10,873 nucleotides of DNA from contig URZB01000032.1 in the NCBI GenBank assembly GCA_900552295.1, positions 1 through 10,873 on the forward strand, given 5' to 3'. Shown piece after piece: positions 4,406 through 10,873 of the stretch (its first letter is position 1; every line of letters begins with the position of its first letter). The notes below the pieces were generated by a model. That model was not told where the DNA came from. It saw only the letters and a list, made by a program, of their open reading frames with translations, and ran no database searches. The DNA comes from an uncultured Collinsella sp. (lineage in GTDB: Bacteria; Actinomycetota; Coriobacteriia; Coriobacteriales; Coriobacteriaceae). The position numbers were made by a program, and so were the translations under genes.

Positions 4406-7000
4406 TTACTTGTCGGCGGCCGCCTTCTTGGTGGTCGACTTCTTCGCGGTCGTCTTCTTGGCGGCAGTGGCTTTCTTAGCCGTGGTCTTCTTTGCCGCCG
4501 CGGTCTTCTTTGCCGCGCTCGCCTTGGTCGCAGTCTTGCGGCCGCGGGCGGGCTTCTTCTCCTTGGTCGGGCAGTCCATGTTGACGCAGATACGCCACGG
4601 ACCGCGCGCCGTGTTGACCACCACGATGGGAGCGCCGCACTCGGGACAGGTCTCGCCCGTCGCTTCGAGTTTGCCGCGCGCCGGCAGCGGATAGCTCACG
4701 CCGCAATCGTCATAGTTGGTGCAGCGGATAAAGCGCTTGCCGCTCTTCTCGCTCTTGTGTGCAATCAGATCGCCATGACGTCCGGCCTCGGCGCACACCT
4801 TGCACTCGCCCACCTTAAGGTCGGGCTCGTAGTTAGTGGGGCATGTGGGGTTCACGCAAATCTCGAAGGCCTTCTGGCGGAACGGCTGGCACTTAATGCG
4901 CGGCGCACCGCACTCGGGGCACACGGCGGCCTCGCCCTCGAGCGGGCTTACCTTGACGCCGCTCGGCACCGGATAGGTCACATCGCAGTCGGGCCAGCCC
5001 ATGCAGCCGATAAAGCTGCCGCGGGTCTTGGCGCTCGTCTTCATAACCAAGTCCTTGCCGCACTTGGGGCAGGCGCCCACGCGCGCATCAGCCGTGACGG
5101 CGTCGCTGATGGCGTCTCCCAGCTCCTGCGTATGCTTGAGCAGCTCGTCGAGCACACCGGCCAGCAGCGCGCGCGAGTGCGTCACGACATGCTCTTCGGT
5201 GTCCTCGCCGCGCTCCACGCGAGTCATGTCGCCGTCGAGCTCGCTGGTCATATCGGGGCTCGTGATGCGCGGGGCAAACTGCGACAGTGCATCGATGATG
5301 GCGATACCCAGCTGACTCGGCTCCACGGGATCGTTTTTGAGGTAGCGCACGGCGTACAGGCGCTCGATGATGCTCGCACGCGTGGACTTGGTGCCCAGGC
5401 CGCGCTTTTCCATCTCCTGCACGAGCTTGCCCTGGCTGTAGCGCGCGGGCGGCTCGGTCTGTTTGGCCTCGAGCTTAATGTCGAATACGTCGACCATATC
5501 GCCCTGCTCCAGCGGCGGCATCTGCTCGTCGCGCTTAAGGCCGTACGGGTATGCCTCGCGGAAACCCGGGGTCACGAGCACATCGCCCGAAGCCACGAAC
5601 GGCTCACCGTTCACATCGAGCTCGAGCTTGGTGTTCTCGATGGTCGCGGGACCCATGAGCGTCGCCAGGAAGCGGCGGGCGATGAGGTCGTAGAGCTTGC
5701 GCTGGCCGCCGTCGAGCGTGGACGGATCGCCCTCGCCCGTGGGATAGATAGGCGGGTGGTCGGTGGTCTCGACCTTGCCGCGCGTGGGCTTCATGGGACC
5801 GGCGAGCACCTTTTTGCATACGGGCGCCAGCGCCGGATTGATCTTTGCCAGGTCGCTCACCACGGCGCCCAGATCGAGCGTCGCAGGGTACACGGTGTTG
5901 TCGACACGCGGATAGCTGATGAGACCGGCCATGTAGAGGGACTCGGCGATGCGCATCGTACGCGCAGGCGAGATGCCCTCGGCCGCGGCGGCAGCCTGCA
6001 GCGAGGTGGTCGCAAACGGCGTGGGCGGCTGCTGCTTACGCGAGCGCTTGGTCACCGCGGCAACGGTCGCCGTCGTAGCGCCGTCAACGTGGCCGTACGC
6101 TGTCTCGGCAGCATCCTTGTCGGTAAAGCGTGCCGTCTTGTGCGCAATCTTAAAGCGGTCGTCCTCGGCAGCACCCTGTGCGGCGCCCATGCCGCGGATC
6201 TGCCAATAGTCCTCGGGCACAAACGCCATGCGCTCGCGCTCGCGCTCGACCACCAGGGCAAGCGTCGGCGTCTGCACGCGGCCGGCAGAGCGCACGTTGC
6301 CAAAGCCGCCAAACTTGGCGAGCGTCAGGTAGCGCGTGAGCACCGCACCCCAAATGAGGTCGATGTGCTGACGGCTCTCGCCCGCGTCGGCCAGGTTCTG
6401 GTCGAGCGAGACGAGATTATCGAAGGCCTGCGTGATCTCGGCCTTGGTAAACGAAGAATACTGGGCGCGGGCGACCGGCAGGTCGGGCGCAACCTCGCGC
6501 ACCTTGTTGAGGGCGTCCGAACCGATCAGCTCGCCCTCGCGATCGAAGTCCGTGGCGATGATGACGCTGTCGGACTTCTTGGCAAGGTTCTTGAGCGAGC
6601 GAATGAGCTCTTTCTCGGCCGGCAACTTAATGACGGGCGCCCAGGTGAGATAGGGCAGGCTCTCGAGCTTCCAGCCCTTGATGGAGATGCCATCGGCAAG
6701 AAACGGCTTGCGCTTGGTATCGTAGGGCGGACGCGCCAGGCCATCGGGTATGTCGGCCGGCAGCATCTCGCCGTCCTCGGTGACCGAATACCAGCCCAGC
6801 TTTTTATCGAACAGCACACTGTCGCAAAAATCGGGCGCAAGGATGTGACCGGCAAGGCCGATCGTCACGCACTCCTCGCCCTTCCACTCAAAACGGTAGA
6901 TGGCGGTGTTGTACACCTTGTCCTTTTTGGGCTTGCCCGTGGACAGACGCTCGGCGATCTGACGCGCGGCGTCGTTTTTCTCGGCGATGATGAGCTTCAA
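4406..7000 (-). CDS. topA: DNA topoisomerase I (type IA), archaeal-like core with basic tail
   Basis: This enzyme relaxes negative supercoils by nicking one strand through a tyrosine. The 864 residues show an N-terminal Toprim domain (MKLIIAEKNDAARQIAERLS; metal-binding DFDREGE at 151-157), SAGRVQTPTL at 238-247 and the active-site tyrosine Y363 in LISYPRVDNTVYP. Four C4 zinc fingers follow, starting near residues 644, 694, 733 and 785. The last 48 residues are Lys/Ala/Thr repeats (AAKKTTAKK type), like a histone H1 tail or the basic tail of mycobacterial TopA, likely for non-specific DNA binding. The start motif AEKNDAAR, YRFEWKGEE and YPRVDNTVYP look more like archaeal TopA than the usual bacterial form (VESPAKAK, YMRTDS). 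The start codon is TTG with AGGAG 6 bases upstream; no better ATG is near. It follows hypB by 54 bases and may be cotranscribed with it; it ends at the bidirectional terminator. Confidence 0.93.
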   Translation of the reverse strand: MKLIIAEKNDAARQIAERLSTGKPKKDKVYNTAIYRFEWKGEECVTIGLAGHILAPDFCDSVLFDKKLGWYSVTEDGEMLPADIPDGLARPPYDTKRKPFLADGISIKGWKLESLPYLTWAPVIKLPAEKELIRSLKNLAKKSDSVIIATDFDREGELIGSDALNKVREVAPDLPVARAQYSSFTKAEITQAFDNLVSLDQNLADAGESRQHIDLIWGAVLTRYLTLAKFGGFGNVRSAGRVQTPTLALVVERERERMAFVPEDYWQIRGMGAAQGAAEDDRFKIAHKTARFTDKDAAETAYGHVDGATTATVAAVTKRSRKQQPPTPFATTSLQAAAAAEGISPARTMRIAESLYMAGLISYPRVDNTVYPATLDLGAVVSDLAKINPALAPVCKKVLAGPMKPTRGKVETTDHPPIYPTGEGDPSTLDGGQRKLYDLIARRFLATLMGPATIENTKLELDVNGEPFVASGDVLVTPGFREAYPYGLKRDEQMPPLEQGDMVDVFDIKLEAKQTEPPARYSQGKLVQEMEKRGLGTKSTRASIIERLYAVRYLKNDPVEPSQLGIAIIDALSQFAPRITSPDMTSELDGDMTRVERGEDTEEHVVTHSRALLAGVLDELLKHTQELGDAISDAVTADARVGACPKCGKDLVMKTSAKTRGSFIGCMGWPDCDVTYPVPSGVKVSPLEGEAAVCPECGAPRIKCQPFRQKAFEICVNPTCPTNYEPDLKVGECKVCAEAGRHGDLIAHKSEKSGKRFIRCTNYDDCGVSYPLPARGKLEATGETCPECGAPIVVVNTARGPWRICVNMDCPTKEKKPARGRKTATKASAAKKTAAAKKTTAKKATAAKKTTAKKSTTKKAAADK

Positions 7001-7006
7001 AAGAGG

Positions 7007-7011
7007 CTCCT
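7007..7011 (-). promoter_or_regulatory. Ribosome binding site of topA (TTG start)
   Basis: AGGAG lies 6 bases before TTG at 7000. Translation from this TTG gives the canonical type IA N-terminus, beginning directly with the Toprim beta-strand (KLIIAEK). No ATG or GTG in frame nearby gives a full Toprim strand, so the rare TTG start is well supported. Confidence 0.8.
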
Positions 7012-7054
7012 ATCTCGTATCTCTGCGGCTACGCCCGCCCGTATGGCGGCCGAC

Positions 7055-7738
7055 TTACGCCCTTGCTTGCTCAATCTGCCCGATGAGCCAATCGCACCAG
7101 GCATCCATGCCCTCGCCCTTGCGCGCGCTCACGGCAAACCGCGGCGCCTGCGGATTGAGGTCATCGAGTGTCTTAGTATACCTATCCATGTCAAAATCGA
7201 AAGCCGGGGCCACGTCAACCTTGTTGAGCAGCTGCGCGCCGGCGTGTTGGAAGATGCCCGGGTACTTGATGGGCTTGTCGTCGCCCTCGGGCACCGAGAG
7301 GATCATGATGGACAGGTTCTCGCCCAGGTCAAAGTCGACTGGGCAGACCAGGTTGCCCACATTTTCGATAAAGATGACGTCGATGTTATCGAGCCCAACG
7401 GCCTGGTCGAACGCGTCAACGGCTTCCATGATCATGTTGCCCTCGAGGTGGCACAGGCCGCCCGTGTTGATCTGGATGGCAGGCATGCCGGCTTCCTTCA
7501 TGGTGATGGCGTCGACGTCCGAGGCGATATCGCCTTCGATGACGGCGCAGCGCAAGCCGGCCTTGTCGCGCAGGCGCTCGTTGGTGCCCAGAATCGTTGT
7601 TGTCTTACCCGAGCCGGGGCTCGACAAGACGTTGATCACGTAGGTGTTTGTCTCATTAAATCGCTGACGCAGCTGATCTGCCAGGCGCTCGTTGCGCGAC
7701 AGGATCGGCGACGCGATATCAATCGTTTTCTCGGCCAT
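7055..7738 (-). CDS. hypB: Hydrogenase nickel incorporation GTPase HypB
   Basis: HypB is a SIMIBI-class GTPase that, with HypA, delivers nickel to the large subunit of NiFe hydrogenases. The 227 residues carry the P-loop SSPGSGKT at 39-46, EGDIASD at 68-74, C96 and H97 of the metal site, ENVGNLVCP at 125-133 with the third metal ligand C132, and the guanine-specificity motif NKVD at 172-175. It has neither the N-terminal CxxCGC motif of E. coli HypB nor a His-rich nickel-storage stretch, so it is a minimal HypB. The usual GCHLDA motif reads LCHLEG here. ATG at 7738 has AAGGAG 8 bases upstream. hypA ends 54 bases upstream on the same strand. hypC, D, E and F and the hydrogenase structural genes are not in the window. 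Confidence 0.95.
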   Translation of the reverse strand: MAEKTIDIASPILSRNERLADQLRQRFNETNTYVINVLSSPGSGKTTTILGTNERLRDKAGLRCAVIEGDIASDVDAITMKEAGMPAIQINTGGLCHLEGNMIMEAVDAFDQAVGLDNIDVIFIENVGNLVCPVDFDLGENLSIMILSVPEGDDKPIKYPGIFQHAGAQLLNKVDVAPAFDFDMDRYTKTLDDLNPQAPRFAVSARKGEGMDAWCDWLIGQIEQARA

Positions 7739-7792
7739 ACTCGGCGCTCCTTACTTCTACCATTTATACCCCGTCCCCAGGTTGCTGGCGGG

Positions 7793-8149
7793 CTAATCGT
7801 CGGGGGTCTCGATCTCGATACTTGCGATGTCGAGTTCGCGGCCGTGCAGCAGACGCACGTTGGCGCCGCCACACTGGGGACAGCGACAATGGAAACGGTC
7901 GTGATCAAAGACCTCGCCGCAGTCCAGGCACTCGCTTTGTGGATGGACCTCCTCCACGGCAAGCTCGCAGCCGCGCGTGAGCGGGTCCTCGTCGCGAAAC
8001 GTCTCCCAGGCAAAGTCGAGCGCCTCGCGCACGACCTCGGTCATATCCCCGATACGCAGCGTTACCAAAACGGCGCGCGAGGCCCCCGCCCCACGCGCCG
8101 CGCGAATCACTGTATCGAGTATGCCGTTGACAATGCCAACCTCGTGCAT
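7793..8149 (-). CDS. hypA: Hydrogenase maturation nickel metallochaperone HypA
   Basis: HypA binds nickel through its N-terminal Met-His-Glu and docks HypB to the hydrogenase large subunit. The 118 residues match the family's usual 113-120. Visible are MHE at 1-3 with nickel ligand H2, the family's GIVNGILDTV-type helix, and a zinc site made by C74/C77 (CLDC) and C90/C93 (CPQC), with an extra C88. The ATG at 8149 is forced because nickel binding needs the N-terminal MHE. GAGGAG, 9 bases upstream, lies in the last codons and stop region of tatC, and the gene starts 6 bases after the tatC stop, so translation is probably coupled. It sits between tatC and hypB in one apparent operon. Confidence 0.95.
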   Translation of the reverse strand: MHEVGIVNGILDTVIRAARGAGASRAVLVTLRIGDMTEVVREALDFAWETFRDEDPLTRGCELAVEEVHPQSECLDCGEVFDHDRFHCRCPQCGGANVRLLHGRELDIASIEIETPDD

Positions 8150-8155
8150 ACCGAT

Positions 8156-8947
8156 TTACTCCTCGTCGTCCTCATCGTCCGAGAACAGGTCCAGACGACT
8201 CACAAACAGGCCCTCCTTGCCCTCGCGCGCGGTAATGACCACACGGGCGATGGCGAGCGAAATCTCGTAGAGCGAGAGCAGGGCGCCATACATGAGACCC
8301 AGCGTAACGGGCGAGCCGTCGGGCGTGATCACAGCCGAACCCACGAGCAGGCCAACGTATACATAACGCCAGGCACCGCGGAAAGCAGCGTAGGACACGA
8401 TGTGGAAGACGGACAGATAGAAGATGATGAGCGGCAGCTCAAACGCCACGCCAAAGCCGACCATAAAGAGCAGCTCCATGTTGACGTAGTTCTCCAGATC
8501 GGGCAGTGCCGTAGCGACGGCCGAGGTCTCGCCGATGAGCCACTCAAAGCCCGCAGGAATGATGATGAAGTAGCAGAAGATGGCACCCAGGAAGAACAGC
8601 ACCGTCGAGGCGAGCACCGTGGGCACGACCCACTTGCGCTCGTTGGGGCGAAGCGCCGGCAGGAAAAACGCCAGAATCTGCCAGATGATCATGGGCGTGC
8701 ACATGACCACGGCCATCTTGATGGCCAGCGAGAAGCGCAAGCCAAAGCCGCCGAGCGTGGTAGTGATGTAGAACTTACCGTCCGGCACAAAGGAGCGGAT
8801 GGGATCTTCCAGGATGTCGAGCACCACAGGCGTGGCGAAATACAGCACGATAGCGGCGGCGAACACCGACACGACCACGATGGTCAGGCGGCGACGGAGC
8901 TCTCCCAGGTGATCGAAGAGCGGCATACGCGCAGGTCCGATAGGCAT
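8156..8947 (-). CDS. tatC: Sec-independent protein translocase subunit TatC
   Basis: TatC is the polytopic core of the twin-arginine translocase and binds the twin-arginine signal peptide of folded cargo. The 263 residues hold six predicted membrane helices (about 22-40, 73-98, 108-132, 160-182, 192-206 and 213-236). Family motifs are present: FDHLGELRRR at 11-20, FFLPALRPNE at 94-103 with the signal-peptide-binding glutamate E103, FGVAFELP at 165-172 with the conserved E170, and ITPDGSP at 207-213. The C-terminus is strongly acidic (SDDEDDEE). The ATG at 8947 shares one base with the tatA stop (TAATG) and has GGGAGG 9 bases upstream. The methionine at residue 8 would fit the shorter family start (MPLxDHL), but it has no ribosome binding site. 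The gene is coupled to tatA upstream and hypA downstream. Confidence 0.96.
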   Translation of the reverse strand: MPIGPARMPLFDHLGELRRRLTIVVVSVFAAAIVLYFATPVVLDILEDPIRSFVPDGKFYITTTLGGFGLRFSLAIKMAVVMCTPMIIWQILAFFLPALRPNERKWVVPTVLASTVLFFLGAIFCYFIIIPAGFEWLIGETSAVATALPDLENYVNMELLFMVGFGVAFELPLIIFYLSVFHIVSYAAFRGAWRYVYVGLLVGSAVITPDGSPVTLGLMYGALLSLYEISLAIARVVITAREGKEGLFVSRLDLFSDDEDDEE

Positions 8948-9528
8948 TACTCATCGCCTCCCTTCGGGGCGTCGGCGGCAGCGGCGTCGTCCTCGGCCTC
9001 GAGCTCGCGAGCGAGCTGGTCGACGACAGCCTTGCGCTTACGGGGACGACGGGCGTAGAGGTCAGCTGTCGTGGGCTCTGCCGGCTCGGGCTCGGGCTCC
9101 GGCTCTGCAGCAGGCTCGGGCTCGGCTGCGGCAGCAGCAGCGGCGGCAGGCTCTGCACCCTTGGCCTCCTCGGCAATACCTTCGTCCTCGGTGGCACCCT
9201 CGCTCGCAGCCTTCTCGGCGGCAAGGCGGGCACGGCGCTCGGCAAAGGTCTCCTTCTTTGCGGGCGCGACCGTCTCGACGGCATCATCGTCCGCATCGGA
9301 ATCGTCATCGACGGCAGCCTTCTTGGGCTTGACCGGAGCCGAAGCAGCCTCGCTTACCGGATCGATGATCTCGGACTGAACAACGGCCGTCATCTTTTCC
9401 TGCGTCTCGCGGAACTGACGGATGGCACGGCCGATCGTGCGGCCCATCTGCGGGAGCTTATCCGGGCCAAACAGCAAAAAGCCGAAGACCACGATGATTG
9501 CCAGCTCACCCTCTCCAATACCAAACAC
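8947..9528 (-). CDS. tatA: TatA/TatB-family translocase subunit with long Glu/Pro/Ala-rich tail
   Basis: This subunit of the twin-arginine translocase forms the protein-conducting assembly with TatC. The 193 residues from the GTG start have an N-terminal membrane helix at about 8-20, the hinge FGPDKLPQMGR at 20-30, and an amphipathic helix to about 50. The rest is a long, probably disordered tail rich in Ala, Glu, Pro and Asp (for example EPEPEPEP near 142-149) with a basic patch RRPRKRK near 160-166. Typical TatA is 60-90 residues; the length is nearer TatB (about 170), while the hinge looks TatA-like. As the only such gene beside tatC, it may do both jobs. An in-frame ATG at 9573 lacks a ribosome binding site and would put a non-hydrophobic leader before the helix, so I reject it. 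The stop overlaps the tatC start by one base. Confidence 0.88.
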   Translation of the reverse strand: MFGIGEGELAIIVVFGFLLFGPDKLPQMGRTIGRAIRQFRETQEKMTAVVQSEIIDPVSEAASAPVKPKKAAVDDDSDADDDAVETVAPAKKETFAERRARLAAEKAASEGATEDEGIAEEAKGAEPAAAAAAAAEPEPAAEPEPEPEPAEPTTADLYARRPRKRKAVVDQLARELEAEDDAAAADAPKGGDE

Positions 9529-9533
9529 ACATA

Positions 9534-9560
9534 CCTCCAAGGCTCGATGTGAGTCGAGCC
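9534..9560 (-). promoter_or_regulatory. Ribosome binding site of tatA with adjacent 5'-leader hairpin
   Basis: GGAGG (9538-9534) lies 5 bases before GTG at 9528 and decides that start. Immediately upstream, at 9541-9560, GGCTCGA and TCGAGCC form a perfect 7-bp stem with a 6-base loop, two bases from the Shine-Dalgarno sequence. It could affect transcript stability or ribosome access; no function is shown. Confidence 0.6.
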
Positions 9561-9610
9561 CGCACCGCGCCATTCGGCCGGAACTCGTCTATTCATTCGG
9601 TCAAGTATAG

Positions 9611-9636
9611 CGCCCGGACGCCAAAACGTCCGAGCG
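9611..9636. other. Hairpin between the STAS gene and tatA
   Basis: CGCCCGGACG (9611-9620) pairs with CGTCCGAGCG (9627-9636) with one mismatch and a 6-base loop. In the minus direction it lies 46 bases after the STAS stop, but no T-run follows, so it is at best an atypical terminator. On the minus strand it is followed at once by TATACT (9609-9604), which resembles a -10 box, but no -35 is seen at the proper distance because that position falls in the hairpin. Other short complementary stretches at 9650-9661 and 9664-9677 are weaker. Confidence 0.4.
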
Positions 9637-9681
9637 CATCACAAACATATGCCAAACGGCACGCCCTTTTGGGGGCAAAGA

Positions 9682-9996
9682 TTATGCCGCCGTGATCGAA
9701 ATCTCCTGGTCGACGCCCAGCAGCTGAACCACGCGCATCACCTGGGGCTGCACATTAGTGCAGCTAAAGCGCTTACCGTGGTCGACCGCGTGGTGCGCGG
9801 CGCCCACGAGCACGCCAATGCCCGTCGAATCGATGTAGCTCACCTGGGCAAAATCGAGCTCAACGGCCTCAGTGGGCTGCTCGAGCGCCAGGTCGACAGC
9901 ATTGCGCAGGCTATCGGCGTTAGAGATATCGATCTCGCCGGTTACCTTAATGGTGTAGATCTCCGGCGTGGGGTTGGTGGAAATACCCAAATCCAT
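9682..9996 (-). CDS. STAS-domain anti-sigma-factor antagonist
   Basis: The 104 residues form a single STAS domain like SpoIIAA or RsbV. Such proteins release a sigma factor by binding its anti-sigma kinase, and the switch is phosphorylation of a serine. The switch motif is clear: YIDSTGIGVL at 54-63 with phosphoacceptor S57. The preceding strand-helix pattern (IKVTGEIDISNADSLRNAV, 16-34) is also typical. Its length equals a bare antagonist, with no transporter or sensor part. The ATG at 9996 has AAAGGAG 7 bases upstream. No anti-sigma kinase, phosphatase or sigma gene is adjacent, so the partner must lie elsewhere. It lies 66 bases after the aminotransferase and 153 bases before tatA. The partner and the response controlled are unknown. 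Confidence 0.9.
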   Translation of the reverse strand: MDLGISTNPTPEIYTIKVTGEIDISNADSLRNAVDLALEQPTEAVELDFAQVSYIDSTGIGVLVGAAHHAVDHGKRFSCTNVQPQVMRVVQLLGVDQEISITAA

Positions 9997-10062
9997 GTAT
10001 ACGCTCCTTTACGTATCGAAAGTGCGGATAGTACTGGGCGCGGACTTGCGGGGCCCTAGGCG

Positions 10063-10873
10063 TTAGGCGCGCTCGGCACGAGCAAGCTCGGCAGCGACAA
10101 GCTTAACGGCCAGCACCAGCACGTCGAGCGCGGCCTCCAGGTCCTCGACCGTGGGATAGCTCGGCGCAATACGGATGTTGGTATCGCGCGGATCCTTGCC
10201 ATAGGGCCAGGTGGCACCGGCCGGCGTGAGCTTGACGCCCAGGTCGGCGCAAAGCGCGGCGACCTTCTGGGCCGAGCCCTCGGGACCATCGAAGCTTACA
10301 AAGTAGCCGCCGCGGGGGTGCGTCCAGGTGGCACAGCCCGTATCGCCCAGGCCCTCGGTGAGCTTGCGCTCAACGGCCTCAAAGCGCGGACGCAGGAACT
10401 CGGCATGCTTTTTCATGTGCTCCTTGACCGCCTCGATGGTGGGAAGGAAGCGCACGTGGCGCAGCTGGTTGAGCTTGTCGGCGCTGATGAGGCCGGCCTT
10501 CAGGCGCTTGGAGAACTCGGCGATGACCGCGGGGCTCGCACCGATGAAGCCGATGCCGGCGCCCGGGAAGGTAATCTTGGACGTCGAGGCAAAAGCCACC
10601 ACGCGGTCCTCGGTGCCCGCCGCGCGAGCGAGGTCGAAGATATTGGCGAGCTCGTCGGTCTCGTCGTACAGGTCGTGCACGCAGTAGGCGTTGTCCCAGA
10701 AGATGCGGAAATCGGGCGCGGCCGTGGGCATCTCGACCAGGCGACGCACGGTGTCCTCGCTAAAGGTGATGCCCGTGGGGTTGGAATACTTGGGCACACA
10801 GAACATACCCTTCACGCTGGGGTCCTTTACCAATTCTTCAATGGTGTCCATATCCGGTCCGTCGGCGTTCATC
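10063..10873 (-). CDS. PLP-dependent aminotransferase, AspT/MocR-like class I (N-terminus outside window)
   Basis: Only the C-terminal 270 residues are inside; the frame is open at the right edge and the start lies beyond it. This is the large domain and C-terminal part of a fold-type I aminotransferase. Visible are FCVPKYSNPTG at 24-34 of the visible part (substrate/PLP-binding SNPTG), IFWDNAYCVHDL at 57-68 with the aspartate that contacts the PLP pyridine nitrogen, and the PLP-lysine motif ASTSKITFPGAGIGF at 95-109 with K99. HPRGGYFVS and the arginine in NIRIAPSYP, likely the substrate carboxylate ligand, follow. The wording of these motifs is like the Corynebacterium AspT group (aspartate aminotransferase subgroup Ic, MocR-like Pfam family), so aspartate:2-oxoglutarate transamination is likely, though an alanine or other amino acid specificity cannot be excluded. 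Its C-terminal end is alanine-rich. It is followed by the STAS gene. Confidence 0.88.
   Translation of the reverse strand, partial: MNADGPDMDTIEELVKDPSVKGMFCVPKYSNPTGITFSEDTVRRLVEMPTAAPDFRIFWDNAYCVHDLYDETDELANIFDLARAAGTEDRVVAFASTSKITFPGAGIGFIGASPAVIAEFSKRLKAGLISADKLNQLRHVRFLPTIEAVKEHMKKHAEFLRPRFEAVERKLTEGLGDTGCATWTHPRGGYFVSFDGPEGSAQKVAALCADLGVKLTPAGATWPYGKDPRDTNIRIAPSYPTVEDLEAALDVLVLAVKLVAAELARAERA

Noticed and set aside
4406..4550. Repetitive DNA at the 3' end of topA as a tandem-repeat locus or CRISPR-like array
   Set aside because: The repetition follows from Lys/Ala/Thr codons in the basic tail. Units vary in sequence and length, and there are no unique spacers.
7021..7054. A terminator between hypB and topA
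   Set aside because: Only a short imperfect GC-rich stem (CCGCC and GGCGG) without a T-run is visible, too weak to separate the two genes with confidence.
4325..9058. A 1577-codon open frame on the plus strand spanning topA, hypB, hypA and tatC
   Set aside because: It is antisense to five well-supported genes. In high-GC genes with G/C third positions, one antisense frame often lacks stops. Its translation is rich in Ala, Arg, His and Leu, changes character with the gene below it, shows no domain, and begins inside the palindrome and terminator region without a ribosome binding site.

Overview
The window looks like a chromosomal housekeeping region of a high-GC Gram-positive of the class Coriobacteriia (Actinomycetota), most likely Collinsella or a close relative. 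The reasons are the strong G/C preference at third codon positions, the gene order topA - tmk - holB - yaaT, purine-rich AGGAG-type ribosome binding sites, and the products themselves. The genus is inferred from memory of gene order and protein style, not from a search. Ten of the eleven genes lie on the minus strand, so the window reads biologically from right to left. No tRNA, rRNA, CRISPR array, transposase or phage gene was seen, and no stretch over 300 bases lacks a gene.

Right part (10873 to 7055, minus): the C-terminal 270 residues of a PLP-dependent aminotransferase of the Corynebacterium AspT type; a lone STAS-domain anti-sigma-factor antagonist; then a tight cluster tatA - tatC - hypA - hypB. 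tatA stop and tatC start share one base, and the last codons of tatC carry the ribosome binding site of hypA. The cluster joins the twin-arginine translocase to the two nickel-insertion factors for NiFe hydrogenase, which suggests coordinated maturation and export of a hydrogenase encoded elsewhere.

Middle (7000 to 3033): topA, a type IA topoisomerase with an archaeal-looking catalytic core, four C4 zinc fingers and a histone-H1-like Lys/Ala tail, starts at TTG. It meets a convergent gene at a clear bidirectional terminator. That gene (3281-4264) is the only plus-strand gene. It encodes an unrecognised zinc-ribbon, single-pass membrane protein with an acidic run and a helical C-terminal domain. 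It is bracketed by two same-orientation copies of a long palindromic repeat whose stems differ by a compensatory base-pair change, and a third, simpler relative of the repeat lies beside the first copy.

Left part (3032 to 1, minus): a compact tmk - holB - yaaT operon (thymidylate kinase, DNA polymerase III delta-prime subunit, PSP1/YaaT-family protein). holB starts at a GTG one base after the tmk stop, and yaaT overlaps holB by 10 bases. yaaT runs off the left edge and carries an extra cysteine cluster and a long Arg/Gly/Lys-rich tail.

The most unusual content is the palindromic repeat family and the gene it brackets, followed by the topoisomerase architecture and the extended YaaT protein. 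No complete novel defence or metabolic system was found.
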